From NCBI RefSeq assembly GCF_002099195.1, contig NZ_NBYX01000027.1, positions 183 through 64,182 on the forward strand: a stretch of DNA of 64,000 nucleotides, read 5' to 3'. The notes under the pieces are model-generated. The model saw only the letters and a program-made list of their open reading frames with translations, was not told the DNA's origin and did not search any database. Numbering within the stretch: the first letter of the stretch is position 1; each line of letters begins with the position of its first letter. Of the stretch, positions 17,083 to 25,502 are shown piece after piece. The position numbers and the translations under genes were made by a program. The stretch is from Burkholderia puraquae (lineage in GTDB: Bacteria > Pseudomonadota > Gammaproteobacteria > Burkholderiales > Burkholderiaceae).

Positions 17083-18882
17083 TCACCCCTTCAGCCAGGC
17101 CTCCCGGGCCTTCGAGACGGCGGCCGGCTTCGCGGCTGCCGCCAACCGGTAGCGCGTGACTTCCGGGCCGTCGAGCTTCAGTTTGACGGTACGCAGTTCG
17201 TCGCGGCGGAACGCGTGAACCTCGACCTTGTCACCCGGCCGGTAGCGCGCGAGCAGCGCGTCGAGGTTGGTACCCGTGACGCGCAGCCCGTCGACCGCGA
17301 TTAGCGTATCGCCAGCCGACAGCCCCGCGCGATGTGCGGCGCCGCCTTCGTAGACGGCCGCGAACGTGCAGTCCGCGCCGCCGCGCAGGCGCGCGCCGAT
17401 CGTCGGCTTCGCGGCCGCGCCGTTCGCGACATCGGGCGCGAGCGTCACGCCGAACGGCGCGAACAGCTCGGCGAGCGGCAGGTCGCGCGTGCCGTGGACG
17501 GCATCGGTGAACAGGCGGCCGAGCGCGACGCCCGTCGCCTCTTCGATCAGTGCCTCGACTTCGTTTTCCTCGACACCCGCCTGCTTGCCGCGGTAGAAAT
17601 CGCGGCCGTACCGTTGCCACAGCAAGCGCATCACGTCGTCGAGCGACTTCTTGCTGCGCGTCTGCGCGCGAATCGCGAGATCGAAGGCGAGCGCGACGAG
17701 CGAACCCTTCGTGTAGTAGCTGACGATCGCGTTGGTCGCGTTCTCGTCCTGGCGGTAGTACTTGATCCATGCGTCGAACGAGCTTTCCGCGACGCTTTGC
17801 TTGAGCCGGCCCGTACCGCGCAGCACGCCGCCCACCGTGCGGCCGAGCGCCGCGAAATATTCGTCCTGCGACATCAGCCCGCTGCGCACGAGCATCAGGT
17901 CGTCGTAATACGACGTGAAGCCTTCGAACAGCCACAGCAGCGACGTGTAGTTTTCCTTCGTCAGGTCGTACGGCACGAACGCCGCCGGCTTGATGCGCTT
18001 CACGTTCCACGTGTGGAAGTACTCGTGGCTGCAGAGACCAAGATACGTGCGATAGCCTTCCGTCGTTTCGGGCCGCCCCTTCACCGGCAGGTCGGTGCGG
18101 TTGCAGATCAACGCGGTCGACGCGCGATGCTCGAGGCCGCCATAGCCGTCACTGACCGCCAGCGTCATGAACACGTAGCGCTCCATCGGCGCTTTCTTCG
18201 ATTTCGGCTCGAACAGCGCGATCTGCGCTTCGCACACGCGCTTCAGGTCGGTGCGCAGGCGCTCCAGGTCGAGCTGCGTCACGCGCCCCGCGATCACGAT
18301 GTCGTGCGGCACGCCATGCGCGTCGAACGTCGCAAGCGCGAATTCGCCGATCGTCACCGGATGGTCGGAAAGCTCGTCGTAGTTCGACGCGCGGTACGCG
18401 CCAAACCCGTAGCGCTTCGTGCCGCGCGCTTCGGGCAGCGCGGTGCCGACGCGCCACGTGCGGAACGCCATGCCGGCCGGTTTCGCGATGTCGACTTCAC
18501 ACGGCGCGTCCTCGCGGCCGGCGACGCTCAGGAACACGGCCGTCGCGTTGAAGAAGCCGCCCGATTCGTCGAGATACGCGGAGCGCACCGACAGGTCCCA
18601 CGCATACACGTCGTAGCGCAGCGTCAGCGCGCCGTTCACAGGTGCGGCCTGCCACGTGTGCTTGTCGGTCTTCGCGATCCGCACCTTGCGGCCCGCGTCG
18701 TTGAATGCGCCGAGCGTCACGATGTTGCGCGCGAACTCGCGCACGAGGTAGCTGCCCGGAATCCACACCGGCAGCGAGAAGCGCTGGCCTTCGGGATCGG
18801 GATCGGCGACCGTCACCGATACTTCGAACAGGTGCGCGGCAAGATCTTTCGGGACAATCGAATAGCGGATCGGCTGGGTCAT
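17083..18882 (-). CDS. M61-family metallopeptidase with PDZ domain
   Basis: A 599-residue peptidase of the glycyl aminopeptidase (M61) family. An N-terminal beta-rich domain is followed by the gluzincin core, with HEYFH at residues 286-290 and WLFEGFTSYYDD supplying the third zinc ligand Glu. A PDZ domain sits near 490-580 (GAAHRAGLSAGDTLIAVDGL). No signal peptide is visible, so it is probably cytoplasmic. Family members release N-terminal Gly or Ala; the physiological substrate here is unknown. dsbC lies upstream in the same direction, 105 bases away, with hairpins in between. Confidence 0.88.
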   Translation of the reverse strand: MTQPIRYSIVPKDLAAHLFEVSVTVADPDPEGQRFSLPVWIPGSYLVREFARNIVTLGAFNDAGRKVRIAKTDKHTWQAAPVNGALTLRYDVYAWDLSVRSAYLDESGGFFNATAVFLSVAGREDAPCEVDIAKPAGMAFRTWRVGTALPEARGTKRYGFGAYRASNYDELSDHPVTIGEFALATFDAHGVPHDIVIAGRVTQLDLERLRTDLKRVCEAQIALFEPKSKKAPMERYVFMTLAVSDGYGGLEHRASTALICNRTDLPVKGRPETTEGYRTYLGLCSHEYFHTWNVKRIKPAAFVPYDLTKENYTSLLWLFEGFTSYYDDLMLVRSGLMSQDEYFAALGRTVGGVLRGTGRLKQSVAESSFDAWIKYYRQDENATNAIVSYYTKGSLVALAFDLAIRAQTRSKKSLDDVMRLLWQRYGRDFYRGKQAGVEENEVEALIEEATGVALGRLFTDAVHGTRDLPLAELFAPFGVTLAPDVANGAAAKPTIGARLRGGADCTFAAVYEGGAAHRAGLSAGDTLIAVDGLRVTGTNLDALLARYRPGDKVEVHAFRRDELRTVKLKLDGPEVTRYRLAAAAKPAAVSKAREAWLKG

Positions 18883-18958
18883 CGTGGCAATCGGTCGGTC
18901 GAATACGGCGGCGAAAACGAAGAGAGGCGCCGGCAGATCATGCGGGCGCCCCTCGCTG

Positions 18959-18977
18959 GCCGGGCCATGTGCCCGGC
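18959..18977 (-). terminator. Hairpin downstream of dsbC
   Basis: GCCGGGC and GCCCGGC arms (loop 5) lie 11 bases after the dsbC stop, followed by a second GC-rich stem-loop (about 18922-18952). There is only a weak T-tract, so it may be a processing hairpin or an inefficient terminator between dsbC and the M61 gene. Confidence 0.4.
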
Positions 18978-18987
18978 GTGTGGTCGG

Positions 18988-19716
18988 TTACTTGCTCGAG
19001 GCGAGCGCCTGGTTGAGCTGGTCGGCCGACACTGCGCCCGGCAGGCGCCGACCGTCCGGCAGGAAGATCGTCGGCGTGCCCGTCACGTTCATCCCGCGGC
19101 CGAGCGCGAGGTTCTTGTCGAGCGCGGTGGTATCGCAGGTACCGGCGCCGGACGGTGCGTGATGGTCGAGCATCCAGCTCTGCCACGTTTTCGCGCGATC
19201 GGTCGCGCACCAGATCGCCTTCGACTTCGCGGTCGAATCCGGCGACAGCACCGGGTACAGGAACGTGTAGACGGTCACGTTGTCGACCGACTGCAGCGTC
19301 GTCTCGAGCTTCTTGCAGTACGGGCAGTTCGGATCGGAGAACACCGCGATCTTGCGGGCACCGTTGCCCTTGACGACCTTGATCGCATTCGCGAACGGCA
19401 GGCTCGCGAAGTCGATCTTGTTGATTTCGGACAGGCGTGCGTCGGTCAGGTTCTTGTGCGTCTTGGCGTCGACGAGATCGCCGAGCAGCACGTAGTCGCC
19501 CGCCGCATCGCTATAGATGATCTGCGAGCCGAGGTTCACTTCGTAAAGGCCCGCGACCGGCGATTTCGACACGCTCTTGATCGGCGCGTCGTTGCCGAGG
19601 CGGGCCTGCAGCGTGGCTTTCAGCTTGTCGGTGGTCTGGTCGGCCTGCGCGGTGCAGCCAAGCGTCGCCATCGTGACGGCCAGCGCCAACGACGCGATGC
19701 GGATCGTTTTTTTCAT
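18988..19716 (-). CDS. dsbC: Periplasmic disulfide isomerase DsbC
   Basis: A 242-residue protein with an N-terminal signal peptide (MKKTIRIASLALAVT...). A DsbC dimerisation domain follows (about 28-95), then a thioredoxin fold with the active site CPYC at 131-134 and a second Cys pair (IWCATD and GTCD) typical of DsbC. A cis-Pro loop is seen as VTGTPTIFLPDG. It shuffles wrong disulfides in the periplasm, kept reduced by DsbD. A Cys at residue 21 in the signal region (TLGCTAQA) could be read as a lipobox, but AQA cleavage fits better. Confidence 0.93.
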   Translation of the reverse strand: MKKTIRIASLALAVTMATLGCTAQADQTTDKLKATLQARLGNDAPIKSVSKSPVAGLYEVNLGSQIIYSDAAGDYVLLGDLVDAKTHKNLTDARLSEINKIDFASLPFANAIKVVKGNGARKIAVFSDPNCPYCKKLETTLQSVDNVTVYTFLYPVLSPDSTAKSKAIWCATDRAKTWQSWMLDHHAPSGAGTCDTTALDKNLALGRGMNVTGTPTIFLPDGRRLPGAVSADQLNQALASSK

Positions 19717-19806
19717 CGAAATCTTCCTTCAGCTCAATCGGAGTGCACGGCACAGTGTACGCCGTAACGGAACCGTGTCCGACCGGCGAAGCGGCCGAAG
19801 GTTCGA

Positions 19807-20976
19807 TCAACCGAGCGCGGCCGACACGAGCCAGCGCTTCACGAGCGGCTGCGCACCGACGAACGCCATGCCTGCATTGCGCACGGCCTTCGCGAGCGAG
19901 CCCGGCACCGCGAACAGCCGCTGCAGCCCGTCGGTCGCAACCATCAACGCGCGGATGTCCTCGCGGCGCGAACGCTCGTAGCGGCGCAGCAGCACCGTAT
20001 CGCCGAGGTTGCGGAAGCTTTCCTTGCTCGCGATCGCGTCGGCCAGCGCCGCCACATCGCGCAGCCCGAGGTTCATCCCCTGCCCCGCGAGCGGGTGGAT
20101 CAGGTGCGCGGCATCGCCGACGAGCGCGACGCGCGGCGCGATCAGCTTGTCGACCGTCTGCAGCGCCAGCGGGAAGCCGGCGGCCGGCGTCACGCAATCG
20201 AGCGTACCGACCTGGCCCTGAGACACGCGCTCGACCTCGGCCGCGAGTTGCGCCGGATCGAGTGCGAGCAATTCGTCCGCATGCGCGGTATGCGCGGACC
20301 AGACGAGCGACACATGGCCGTCCGGCAGCGGCAGCAGCGCGACGATCTCGCCTTCGTGGAACCACTGGTAGGCCGTCTCGCGATGCGGCAGCGATGCCTT
20401 GAAGTTCGCGACGACGCCGGTTTGCCGGTAGTCGCGCCGTTCGACTTTGGCCCCCATTTGCGAGCGCACCCACGAATGCGCGCCGTCCGCGCCGACGACG
20501 AGGTCCGCCTCCAGCACCTGCCCCGACGACAGCGTGAGCACGGCCGCGTCGTCGCGCACGTCGAAGCCCTGTGCGCGCGCATCGAACCACGTGAGGTTCG
20601 GCTGGAACCGCAGCGCGGCGTCGAGCGACGCCTCGACCAGCGACGATTCGGCGATCCACGCGAGTTGGGGCACGGAGGCCTGGTACGCGGAGAAATGCAG
20701 TTCCGCGTGCGCATCGCCGTACACGCGCATGTCGTACACCGGTGCGAGCCGGCCGTGGTCGAGCGCCTGCCAGACCCGCAGCCGCTCGAGCAAGGCCTGC
20801 GAACTGGAGGACAGCGCGTAGACGCGCGTGTCGAATGCGAGATCGGCGGGGCGCGGCGTGGCCGGCTGGGCGAGCAAGGCAGTCTTGTAGCCGGACTGGG
20901 TCAGCGCGAGCGCGGCCGTCTTGCCGACGAGCCCGCCGCCGACCACGGCGACATCGAAGGTGTGGTGGACAGTCAT
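19807..20976 (-). CDS. UbiH/UbiF/VisC-family FAD-dependent hydroxylase
   Basis: A 389-residue class A flavin monooxygenase. Features are the N-terminal dinucleotide motif VVGGGLVGKTAALAL, the GADGAHSWVR motif and the distal FAD motif GDAAHLIHPLAGQGMNLGLRD, diagnostic of ubiquinone-ring hydroxylases. Which ring position it oxidises cannot be told from sequence alone. An ATG nine bases upstream (20985) is also in frame; 20976 is preferred because a TATAAT box overlaps the upstream ATG. No Shine-Dalgarno sequence precedes either start. Divergent from ychF. Confidence 0.88.
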   Translation of the reverse strand: MTVHHTFDVAVVGGGLVGKTAALALTQSGYKTALLAQPATPRPADLAFDTRVYALSSSSQALLERLRVWQALDHGRLAPVYDMRVYGDAHAELHFSAYQASVPQLAWIAESSLVEASLDAALRFQPNLTWFDARAQGFDVRDDAAVLTLSSGQVLEADLVVGADGAHSWVRSQMGAKVERRDYRQTGVVANFKASLPHRETAYQWFHEGEIVALLPLPDGHVSLVWSAHTAHADELLALDPAQLAAEVERVSQGQVGTLDCVTPAAGFPLALQTVDKLIAPRVALVGDAAHLIHPLAGQGMNLGLRDVAALADAIASKESFRNLGDTVLLRRYERSRREDIRALMVATDGLQRLFAVPGSLAKAVRNAGMAFVGAQPLVKRWLVSAALG

Positions 20977-20983
20977 GGCGGGC

Positions 20984-20989
20984 ATTATA
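20984..20989 (-). promoter_or_regulatory. TATAAT box immediately upstream of the ubiH-like gene
   Basis: On the minus strand a consensus TATAAT ends seven bases before the ATG at 20976. If used, transcription would start at or beside that ATG and yield a leaderless message, consistent with the missing Shine-Dalgarno sequence. No convincing -35 box is present. Confidence 0.4.
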
Positions 20990-21045
20990 GCCGCGGGGCC
21001 AAACCCTTACGCAGCCGGACTTTGCGGGAAATCAGCAGAATCGCA

Positions 21046-21082
21046 GGCCGATGCGGCAGCGCGGCGGCCCGTCGCATCGGCC
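21046..21082. repeat. 10-bp inverted repeat in the ubiH-ychF gap
   Basis: GGCCGATGCG (21046-21055) and CGCATCGGCC (21073-21082) are perfect arms around a 17-base centre. It lies between two divergent genes and could be a shared regulatory site. GC-rich sequence produces such repeats fairly often, so the weight is limited. Confidence 0.35.
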
Positions 21083-21119
21083 GTTCGGCGCCAGCCCGGA
21101 ATCCGGTGCGTCGGCACGG

Positions 21120-21125
21120 TACAAT
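21120..21125 (+). promoter_or_regulatory. -10 box of the ychF promoter
   Basis: TACAAT followed by AGCGT, implying a start near 21132 and an untranslated leader of about 100 bases before ychF. The -35 region (near 21097) is poor. Confidence 0.45.
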
Positions 21126-21231
21126 AGCGTCTTTGACCGTCGGCCCGCCGCGCCCCAAGCGCCGGCCGCCCTTTTTTCCCGCGCCGCCGTGCCCTGTCCG
21201 GCCGCGCCGCCACACCCGTCCGAAGGATTCC

Positions 21232-22326
21232 ATGAGTCTCAAATGCGGCATCGTCGGCTTGCCCAACGTCGGCAAGTCCACTCTGTTCAATGCGCTGACC
21301 AAGGCCGGCATCGCCGCCGAGAACTACCCGTTCTGCACGATCGAGCCGAACGTCGGCATCGTCGAAGTGCCCGATACACGCCTGAAGGCGCTCTCCGAGA
21401 TCGTCAAGCCGGAGCGTATCGTGCCGGCCGTCGTCGAATTCGTCGACATCGCGGGCCTCGTCGCAGGCGCAAGCAAGGGTGAAGGCCTCGGCAACCAGTT
21501 CCTCGCGAACATCCGCGAAACCGACGCGATCACGCACGTCGTGCGCTGCTTCGAGGACGAGAACGTCATTCACGTCGCCGGCAAGGTCAGCCCGATCGAC
21601 GACATCGAAGTGATCAACACCGAACTCGCACTCGCCGACCTCGGCACTGTCGAGAAAGCGCTCACGCGCTATTCGAAGGCCGCGAAGTCGGGCAACGACA
21701 AGGAAGCGGCGAAGCTCGTCGCGGTGCTCGAGAAGGTGCGCGCGCAGCTCGACCAGGGCAAGGCCGTGCGCGGCCTCGCGCTGTCGGACGACGAACAGGC
21801 GCTGCTCAAGCCGTTCTGCCTGATTACCGCGAAGCCGACGATGTACGTCGCCAACGTGAAGGACGACGGCTTCGAGAACAATCCGCACCTCGATGCGGTG
21901 CGCAAGTACGCGGAAAGCGAGAATGCACCGGTCGTGGCCGTGTGTGCGGCGATCGAAGCGGAAATCGCCGATCTCGACGACGCTGACAAGGAAGCATTCC
22001 TCGCCGACATGGGCATGGAAGAGCCGGGCCTCGACCGCGTGATCCGCGCGGGCTTCAAGCTGCTCGGCCTGCAGACCTACTTCACCGCGGGCGTGAAGGA
22101 AGTGCGTGCGTGGACGATCCATATCGGCGACACGGCACCGCAGGCGGCCGGCGTGATCCACACCGACTTCGAGCGCGGCTTCATCCGTGCGCAGACGATC
22201 GCGTTCGGCGACTTCGTCACGTACAAGGGCGAGCAAGGCGCGAAGGAAGCCGGCAAGATGCGCGCGGAAGGGAAGGAATATGTCGTGCACGACGGCGACG
22301 TGATGAACTTCCTGTTCAACGTCTGA
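21232..22326 (+). CDS. ychF: Redox-regulated ribosome-binding ATPase YchF (OLA1 family)
   Basis: A 364-residue Obg-like NTPase. G1 is GLPNVGKST (residues 8-16), and G3 is DIAGLVAGASKGEGLGNQFL. The usual NKxD G4 motif is altered, as is typical of this ATP-preferring branch, and a C-terminal TGS domain ends the protein (about 278-364, GVIHTDFERGFIRAQTI). It binds ribosomes and influences leaderless or stress translation. The ATG at 21232 with a GAAGGA site gives the conserved MSLKCGIVGLPNVG N-terminus; the frame stays open far upstream only through codon bias. Confidence 0.96.
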   Translation: MSLKCGIVGLPNVGKSTLFNALTKAGIAAENYPFCTIEPNVGIVEVPDTRLKALSEIVKPERIVPAVVEFVDIAGLVAGASKGEGLGNQFLANIRETDAITHVVRCFEDENVIHVAGKVSPIDDIEVINTELALADLGTVEKALTRYSKAAKSGNDKEAAKLVAVLEKVRAQLDQGKAVRGLALSDDEQALLKPFCLITAKPTMYVANVKDDGFENNPHLDAVRKYAESENAPVVAVCAAIEAEIADLDDADKEAFLADMGMEEPGLDRVIRAGFKLLGLQTYFTAGVKEVRAWTIHIGDTAPQAAGVIHTDFERGFIRAQTIAFGDFVTYKGEQGAKEAGKMRAEGKEYVVHDGDVMNFLFNV

Positions 22327-22362
22327 GCGAATAACCCCGGCGTACTGCAATTCGCGGAAACG

Positions 22363-22400
22363 AAAACCCCTTGCGGCCTCGGCGCCGCAAGGGGTTTTTT
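22363..22400. terminator. Terminator of ychF
   Basis: AAAACCCCTTGCGGC pairs with GCCGCAAGGGGTTTT over a CTCG loop, with six T on the plus side. Confidence 0.88.
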
Positions 22401-22637
22401 GTTTTTATGTGTCCCGCGTCGTTCAACTCGAGTTGACTGACTGTAACCATTTTGTCGAGGGTATTGTCACCCAGACCAGGCATCTCAGCCCCCGAAAGTG
22501 GAGTGGCCTGCAACGGTCGAGCGTAGCGCCCTGCGCAGTACGGGGCGCCACAACCTTCTTGTCGTAACAGCCCGATGATAAAGTGCCCTGCCCTCGTGAC
22601 CGTCGTGAGCCCGGAAAAAAGCACTGAGAGGACAAGG
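22401..22637. other. Gene-free low-GC stretch with a 14-bp palindrome
   Basis: Between the ychF terminator and the lysozyme relic I find no convincing gene. TCAACTCGAGTTGA at 22423-22436 is a perfect 14-base palindrome, followed by GACTGACT. Composition here is closer to the relic than to ychF, so this may be the left edge of acquired DNA. No insertion-sequence end could be recognised. Confidence 0.45.
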
Positions 22638-23134
22638 ATGGCAAACGAAAACATGCGCCTGAGCGAAGCCGGCTGGGCGGCGTTGTGTGATCGCGAACAA
22701 GCGGTCATGCACTATTACAACGATCAGGCGAACAACTGTACCTTCGGCGTGGGAACGCTCGCGCACAGTGGACCATGCACACCCGAGTAATTGCGCCGCC
22801 CGGTAACTCCAGCACAGGCTAATGCGCAGTTGGCGGCCCGCGTGAGCACCGCAGAATCTCAAGTGCGCAGGAGCGTCACACAGCGCGAACTCACACAGGC
22901 GCAATTCGATGGGCTGGTCAGCTATACCTATAACGCTGGCAATACCGGCACACTGGCGGCGTTGTAGTCCGCGAATCAAAACAATGATACGGGTGTCGTA
23001 TCGCACATGAACCAGCGCCTCTACATCCACCCGCGCGACGCCCAAGGGCGCCGCCTTCGCGCAATTCGATCGAACGGCCTGGTTAACCGCCGACGCCTGG
23101 AATCCGTACCGTTCCAACCCCAGAGGACGCGACG
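22638..23134 (+). pseudogene. Phage-type lysozyme (GH24 muramidase), inactivated
   Basis: The translated frame is homologous to T4-type lysozyme. The triad Glu20-Asp29-Thr35 (DRE...YYND...CTFGVGT) has the same 8- and 5-residue spacings as T4 lysozyme. Two nonsense codons break the otherwise continuous frame: TAA at 22788-22790 (after GPCTPE) and TAG at 22968-22970 (after GTLAAL). Between and after them the family sequence continues without a frameshift (AQFDGLVSYTYNAGN; HMNQRLYIHPRDAQGRR). The original stop seems lost by a T-to-C change at 23133. The start has an AGGACAAGG site. Only the 50-residue N-terminal fragment could be made, which retains the triad but not the fold. Confidence 0.8.
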
Positions 23135-23558
23135 AAAAAAGCACTGCCTATTGCTGTTCATGGTGGTGTCGGCGACGGCGTTCGCAGACCAGACACCGGC
23201 CGACGAGATATCGGCGCGCAGCGGGTTACCGGCCAGCGACGTTGCCGCACTGCTCAACAACTGCGACTCGAGCCAAACCAGCATGAATTTCTGCGCCTGA
23301 CGCGACCAGATCGTCGCCGAGCGCGAACTACAGAAAGTCGTCGACAAGCAGGTCAGCGAACACCCGGATCGTAAAGCGTCGCTCGAGGTACGTATCTCAA
23401 AATGGAAGAAGGCGCGAGACGCATCCTGCGAAAAGTCGGCTCACAAGGAATGGGGTGACGGCTCGACGCTTCCTGCGGCGAAGGCGATCTGCGCAACGGC
23501 ATCGACAAAGAAGATGGCGAAGAAATTGTCGGCAACTGGCAAGCGGAAACCATCCTGA
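23132..23558 (+). pseudogene. LprI-family lysozyme inhibitor, inactivated
   Basis: Remains of a secreted DUF1311/LprI-type protein. There is a signal-like segment (LLLFMVVSATAFADQ), then NNCDSSQTSMNFCA, a stop TGA at 23298-23300 where the family has Trp, then RDQIVAERELQKVV, KKARDASCEK, GDGSTLPAAKAIC and the end at 23558. The four-cysteine LprI pattern (C...CA...C...C) is intact around the stop. The presumed start is now ACG (23132-23134). The start frame differs from the downstream frame, so a small indel lies within the signal-peptide codons. It follows the lysozyme relic directly; a muramidase with its inhibitor is a plausible effector-immunity pair. Confidence 0.75.
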
Positions 23559-23619
23559 TACGAGGATGCCGGCACGCCGGAGTGTCGCTGCTGAAATCCG
23601 CTGGTGAGTTCAGAAAACC

Positions 23620-23658
23620 AAATGGCCCGAACCGGCATTCGCCGATCGGGCCATTTTT
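23620..23658. terminator. Terminator between the LprI relic and gabP
   Basis: AAATGGCCCGA pairs with TCGGGCCATTT, followed by T on the plus strand and A-rich sequence on the left, so it can work for gabP on the minus strand too. Confidence 0.8.
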
Positions 23659-23696
23659 CATGACGGGGCGTTCCCGCCCGCCATCACTTCACTCCA

Positions 23697-25088
23697 TCAG
23701 GTCGCCGACACGCGCCGCACTTCACTCGCCTGCGCATCGCGGCCACGCTTGTTCAACCACGACGCCAGCAGCACGATCAACGCCAACACGGCAGTCGCAC
23801 CCACTTCCATCCGGTGATCCTCACTGACGAACATCACGGTGAGCGTGCCGCAGATGAACAGGATCACGGCCCACGTGAGCCACGGGAACAGCCACATCCG
23901 CAGCGTCAGGTCCGCGCCGCTCGATTCGAGCGTCTTGCGCATCCGCAACTGCGAGATCGCGATCACGAGATACACGAGCAGCGCGATCGCACCCGACGTC
24001 GCAAGCAGGAAGCCGAACACCTGCTCCGGCATCAGGTAGTTCGCGATCACGGTCAGGAAGCCGAACGCGGTCGACGCGAGCACGGCCGCGCGCGGCGTGC
24101 CGGTCGAATCGGTGCGGTGCAGGAACGCCGGCGCATCCTTGCGCTTGGACAGCGAGAACAGCATCCGCGACGCGGTGTACAGCGCCGAATTCAGGCAGCT
24201 CGCAACCGACACGAGCACGATCACGTCGATGATCGCCTTCGCATTCGGAATGCCGATCAGTTCCATCGCGCGCTGATACGAACCGTGCTTCGGCAGCAGC
24301 GGGTCGTTCCACGGCACGATGGCCGCGACGACGAGAATCGAGCCGAGATAGAACAGCGTGATACGCCAGATCACCGAGTTGGTCGCGCGCACGATCTGGC
24401 GTTGCGGGTTGTCCGATTCCGCAGCCGCAATCGTCACGATCTCGGTGCCGAGGAACGAGAACATCGTCGTCAGCATCGCCGCGAGCACCGCGCCCGCGCC
24501 GTGCGGCATGAAGCCGTCATGCACGAACAGGTTCGACACGCCCGACACGGCGGGGGCAGGAATGATGCCGACGATCGCCGCGCCGCCGATGCACAGGAAC
24601 ACGACGATCGCGATGACCTTGATCAGCGCGAACCAGAATTCGAATTCGCCGTAGTTCTTGACCGAGAAGAGGTTGGTCACCGTCAGCACCAGCGTGATGC
24701 CGAGCGCGAAGACCCAGGTCGCGACGCCGGGGAACCACGCATTGAGGATGGTCGCGGCGGCGGTCGCCTCGATCGGGATCACGAGCACCCAGAACCACCA
24801 GTACAGCCAGCCGATCGAAAAACCGGCCCAGTGGCCGATCGCGCGATCGGCATAGGTGGAGAACGAACCGCTGTCCGGATGCGCGACGGCCATCTCGCCG
24901 AGCATGCGCATCACCAGCACGACCAGCACCCCCGCGATCGCATACGCGAGGATCGACGCCGGGCCGGCTTCCGCGATGGCATGGCCGGAGCCGACGAACA
25001 AACCCGCGCCGATCACGCCGGCAATCGACATCATCGTCACGTGCCGCTGCTTCAGGCCCGTACCGAGGCCTGTGTTGCTTCCACTCAT
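23697..25088 (-). CDS. gabP: GABA permease (APC superfamily, AAT family)
   Basis: A 463-residue permease with about 12 hydrophobic spans. The sequence follows E. coli GabP closely along its length: KQRHVTMMSIAGVIGAGLFVGSG, STYADRAIGHWAGF, WLYWWFWVLVIPIEA, NYGEFEFWFALIKVIAI, EIVTIAAAESD and SCLNSALYTASRM. It should import 4-aminobutyrate by proton symport. The start is the ATG at 25088 after GGAGAGAGAC; in-frame sequence upstream has no homologous content. No gabT or gabD genes are nearby. Confidence 0.88.
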   Translation of the reverse strand: MSGSNTGLGTGLKQRHVTMMSIAGVIGAGLFVGSGHAIAEAGPASILAYAIAGVLVVLVMRMLGEMAVAHPDSGSFSTYADRAIGHWAGFSIGWLYWWFWVLVIPIEATAAATILNAWFPGVATWVFALGITLVLTVTNLFSVKNYGEFEFWFALIKVIAIVVFLCIGGAAIVGIIPAPAVSGVSNLFVHDGFMPHGAGAVLAAMLTTMFSFLGTEIVTIAAAESDNPQRQIVRATNSVIWRITLFYLGSILVVAAIVPWNDPLLPKHGSYQRAMELIGIPNAKAIIDVIVLVSVASCLNSALYTASRMLFSLSKRKDAPAFLHRTDSTGTPRAAVLASTAFGFLTVIANYLMPEQVFGFLLATSGAIALLVYLVIAISQLRMRKTLESSGADLTLRMWLFPWLTWAVILFICGTLTVMFVSEDHRMEVGATAVLALIVLLASWLNKRGRDAQASEVRRVSAT

Positions 25089-25353
25089 CTGTCTCTCTCC
25101 AAAAAACGGTTCCGGTATGGCCGGGTATCGCGTGAAGGCAGCACGGAGGATTGTGGTTCTTGAGCCGGGCCGGATGCGGCACCTGCAGGGGATGCAGGCG
25201 CGAGCCGGATCGGGGGCCGTTCCGGAACGGTGCGCCGCGCAGTCTGCGAAGCTGCGGGTGCGATGCCGCGCGCAAGGCGCCGGCGCATCGCGTGCACCCA
25301 TTCCGTCGGCTTTCGTCAGCTGCCTTCGAAGCGAAGGAGTGTAAGCATCAAAC

Positions 25354-25424
25354 GGTTCTTCACTAAGAACCAATTGAAGAATTTCGATGGAACCACTTGT
25401 TGCATCGACGTCGATCGATGCAAC
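25354..25424. repeat. Two inverted repeats in the gabP-YjbR gap
   Basis: The 414 bases between the gabP start and the end of the MmcQ/YjbR gene hold no convincing gene. They carry GGTTCTT-cact-AAGAACC (25354-25371) and GTTGCATCGA-cgtcga-TCGATGCAAC (25399-25424), both perfect. Neither has a good T-tract, so operator sites for gabP or structured RNA ends are possible. Confidence 0.45.
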
Positions 25425-25502
25425 GCTTGTCCCCGTTCGCAGCGGCTCGCGAGCGCGTCGAAGGCATCCGGCGACGCCGGCCAGCCAGCCGCAACCGGTG
25501 CA

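Noticed and set aside
17332..19767. An 811-codon plus-strand frame opposite the M61 and dsbC genes
   Set aside because: Covers two well-supported minus-strand genes and has no recognisable domain.
20095..21231. Upstream extension of ychF
   Set aside because: Opposite to the ubiH-like gene; YchF proteins begin MSLKCGIVGLPNVG at 21232 with a ribosome site there.
22423..22600. Insertion-sequence remnant between ychF and the lysozyme relic
   Set aside because: Composition is suggestive, but I could not identify a transposase fragment or terminal repeats.
22788..23300. Stop-codon readthrough or recoding in the lysozyme/LprI region
   Set aside because: Three different stops, a lost start codon and a frameshift occur together, which is the pattern of gene decay, not of programmed recoding.
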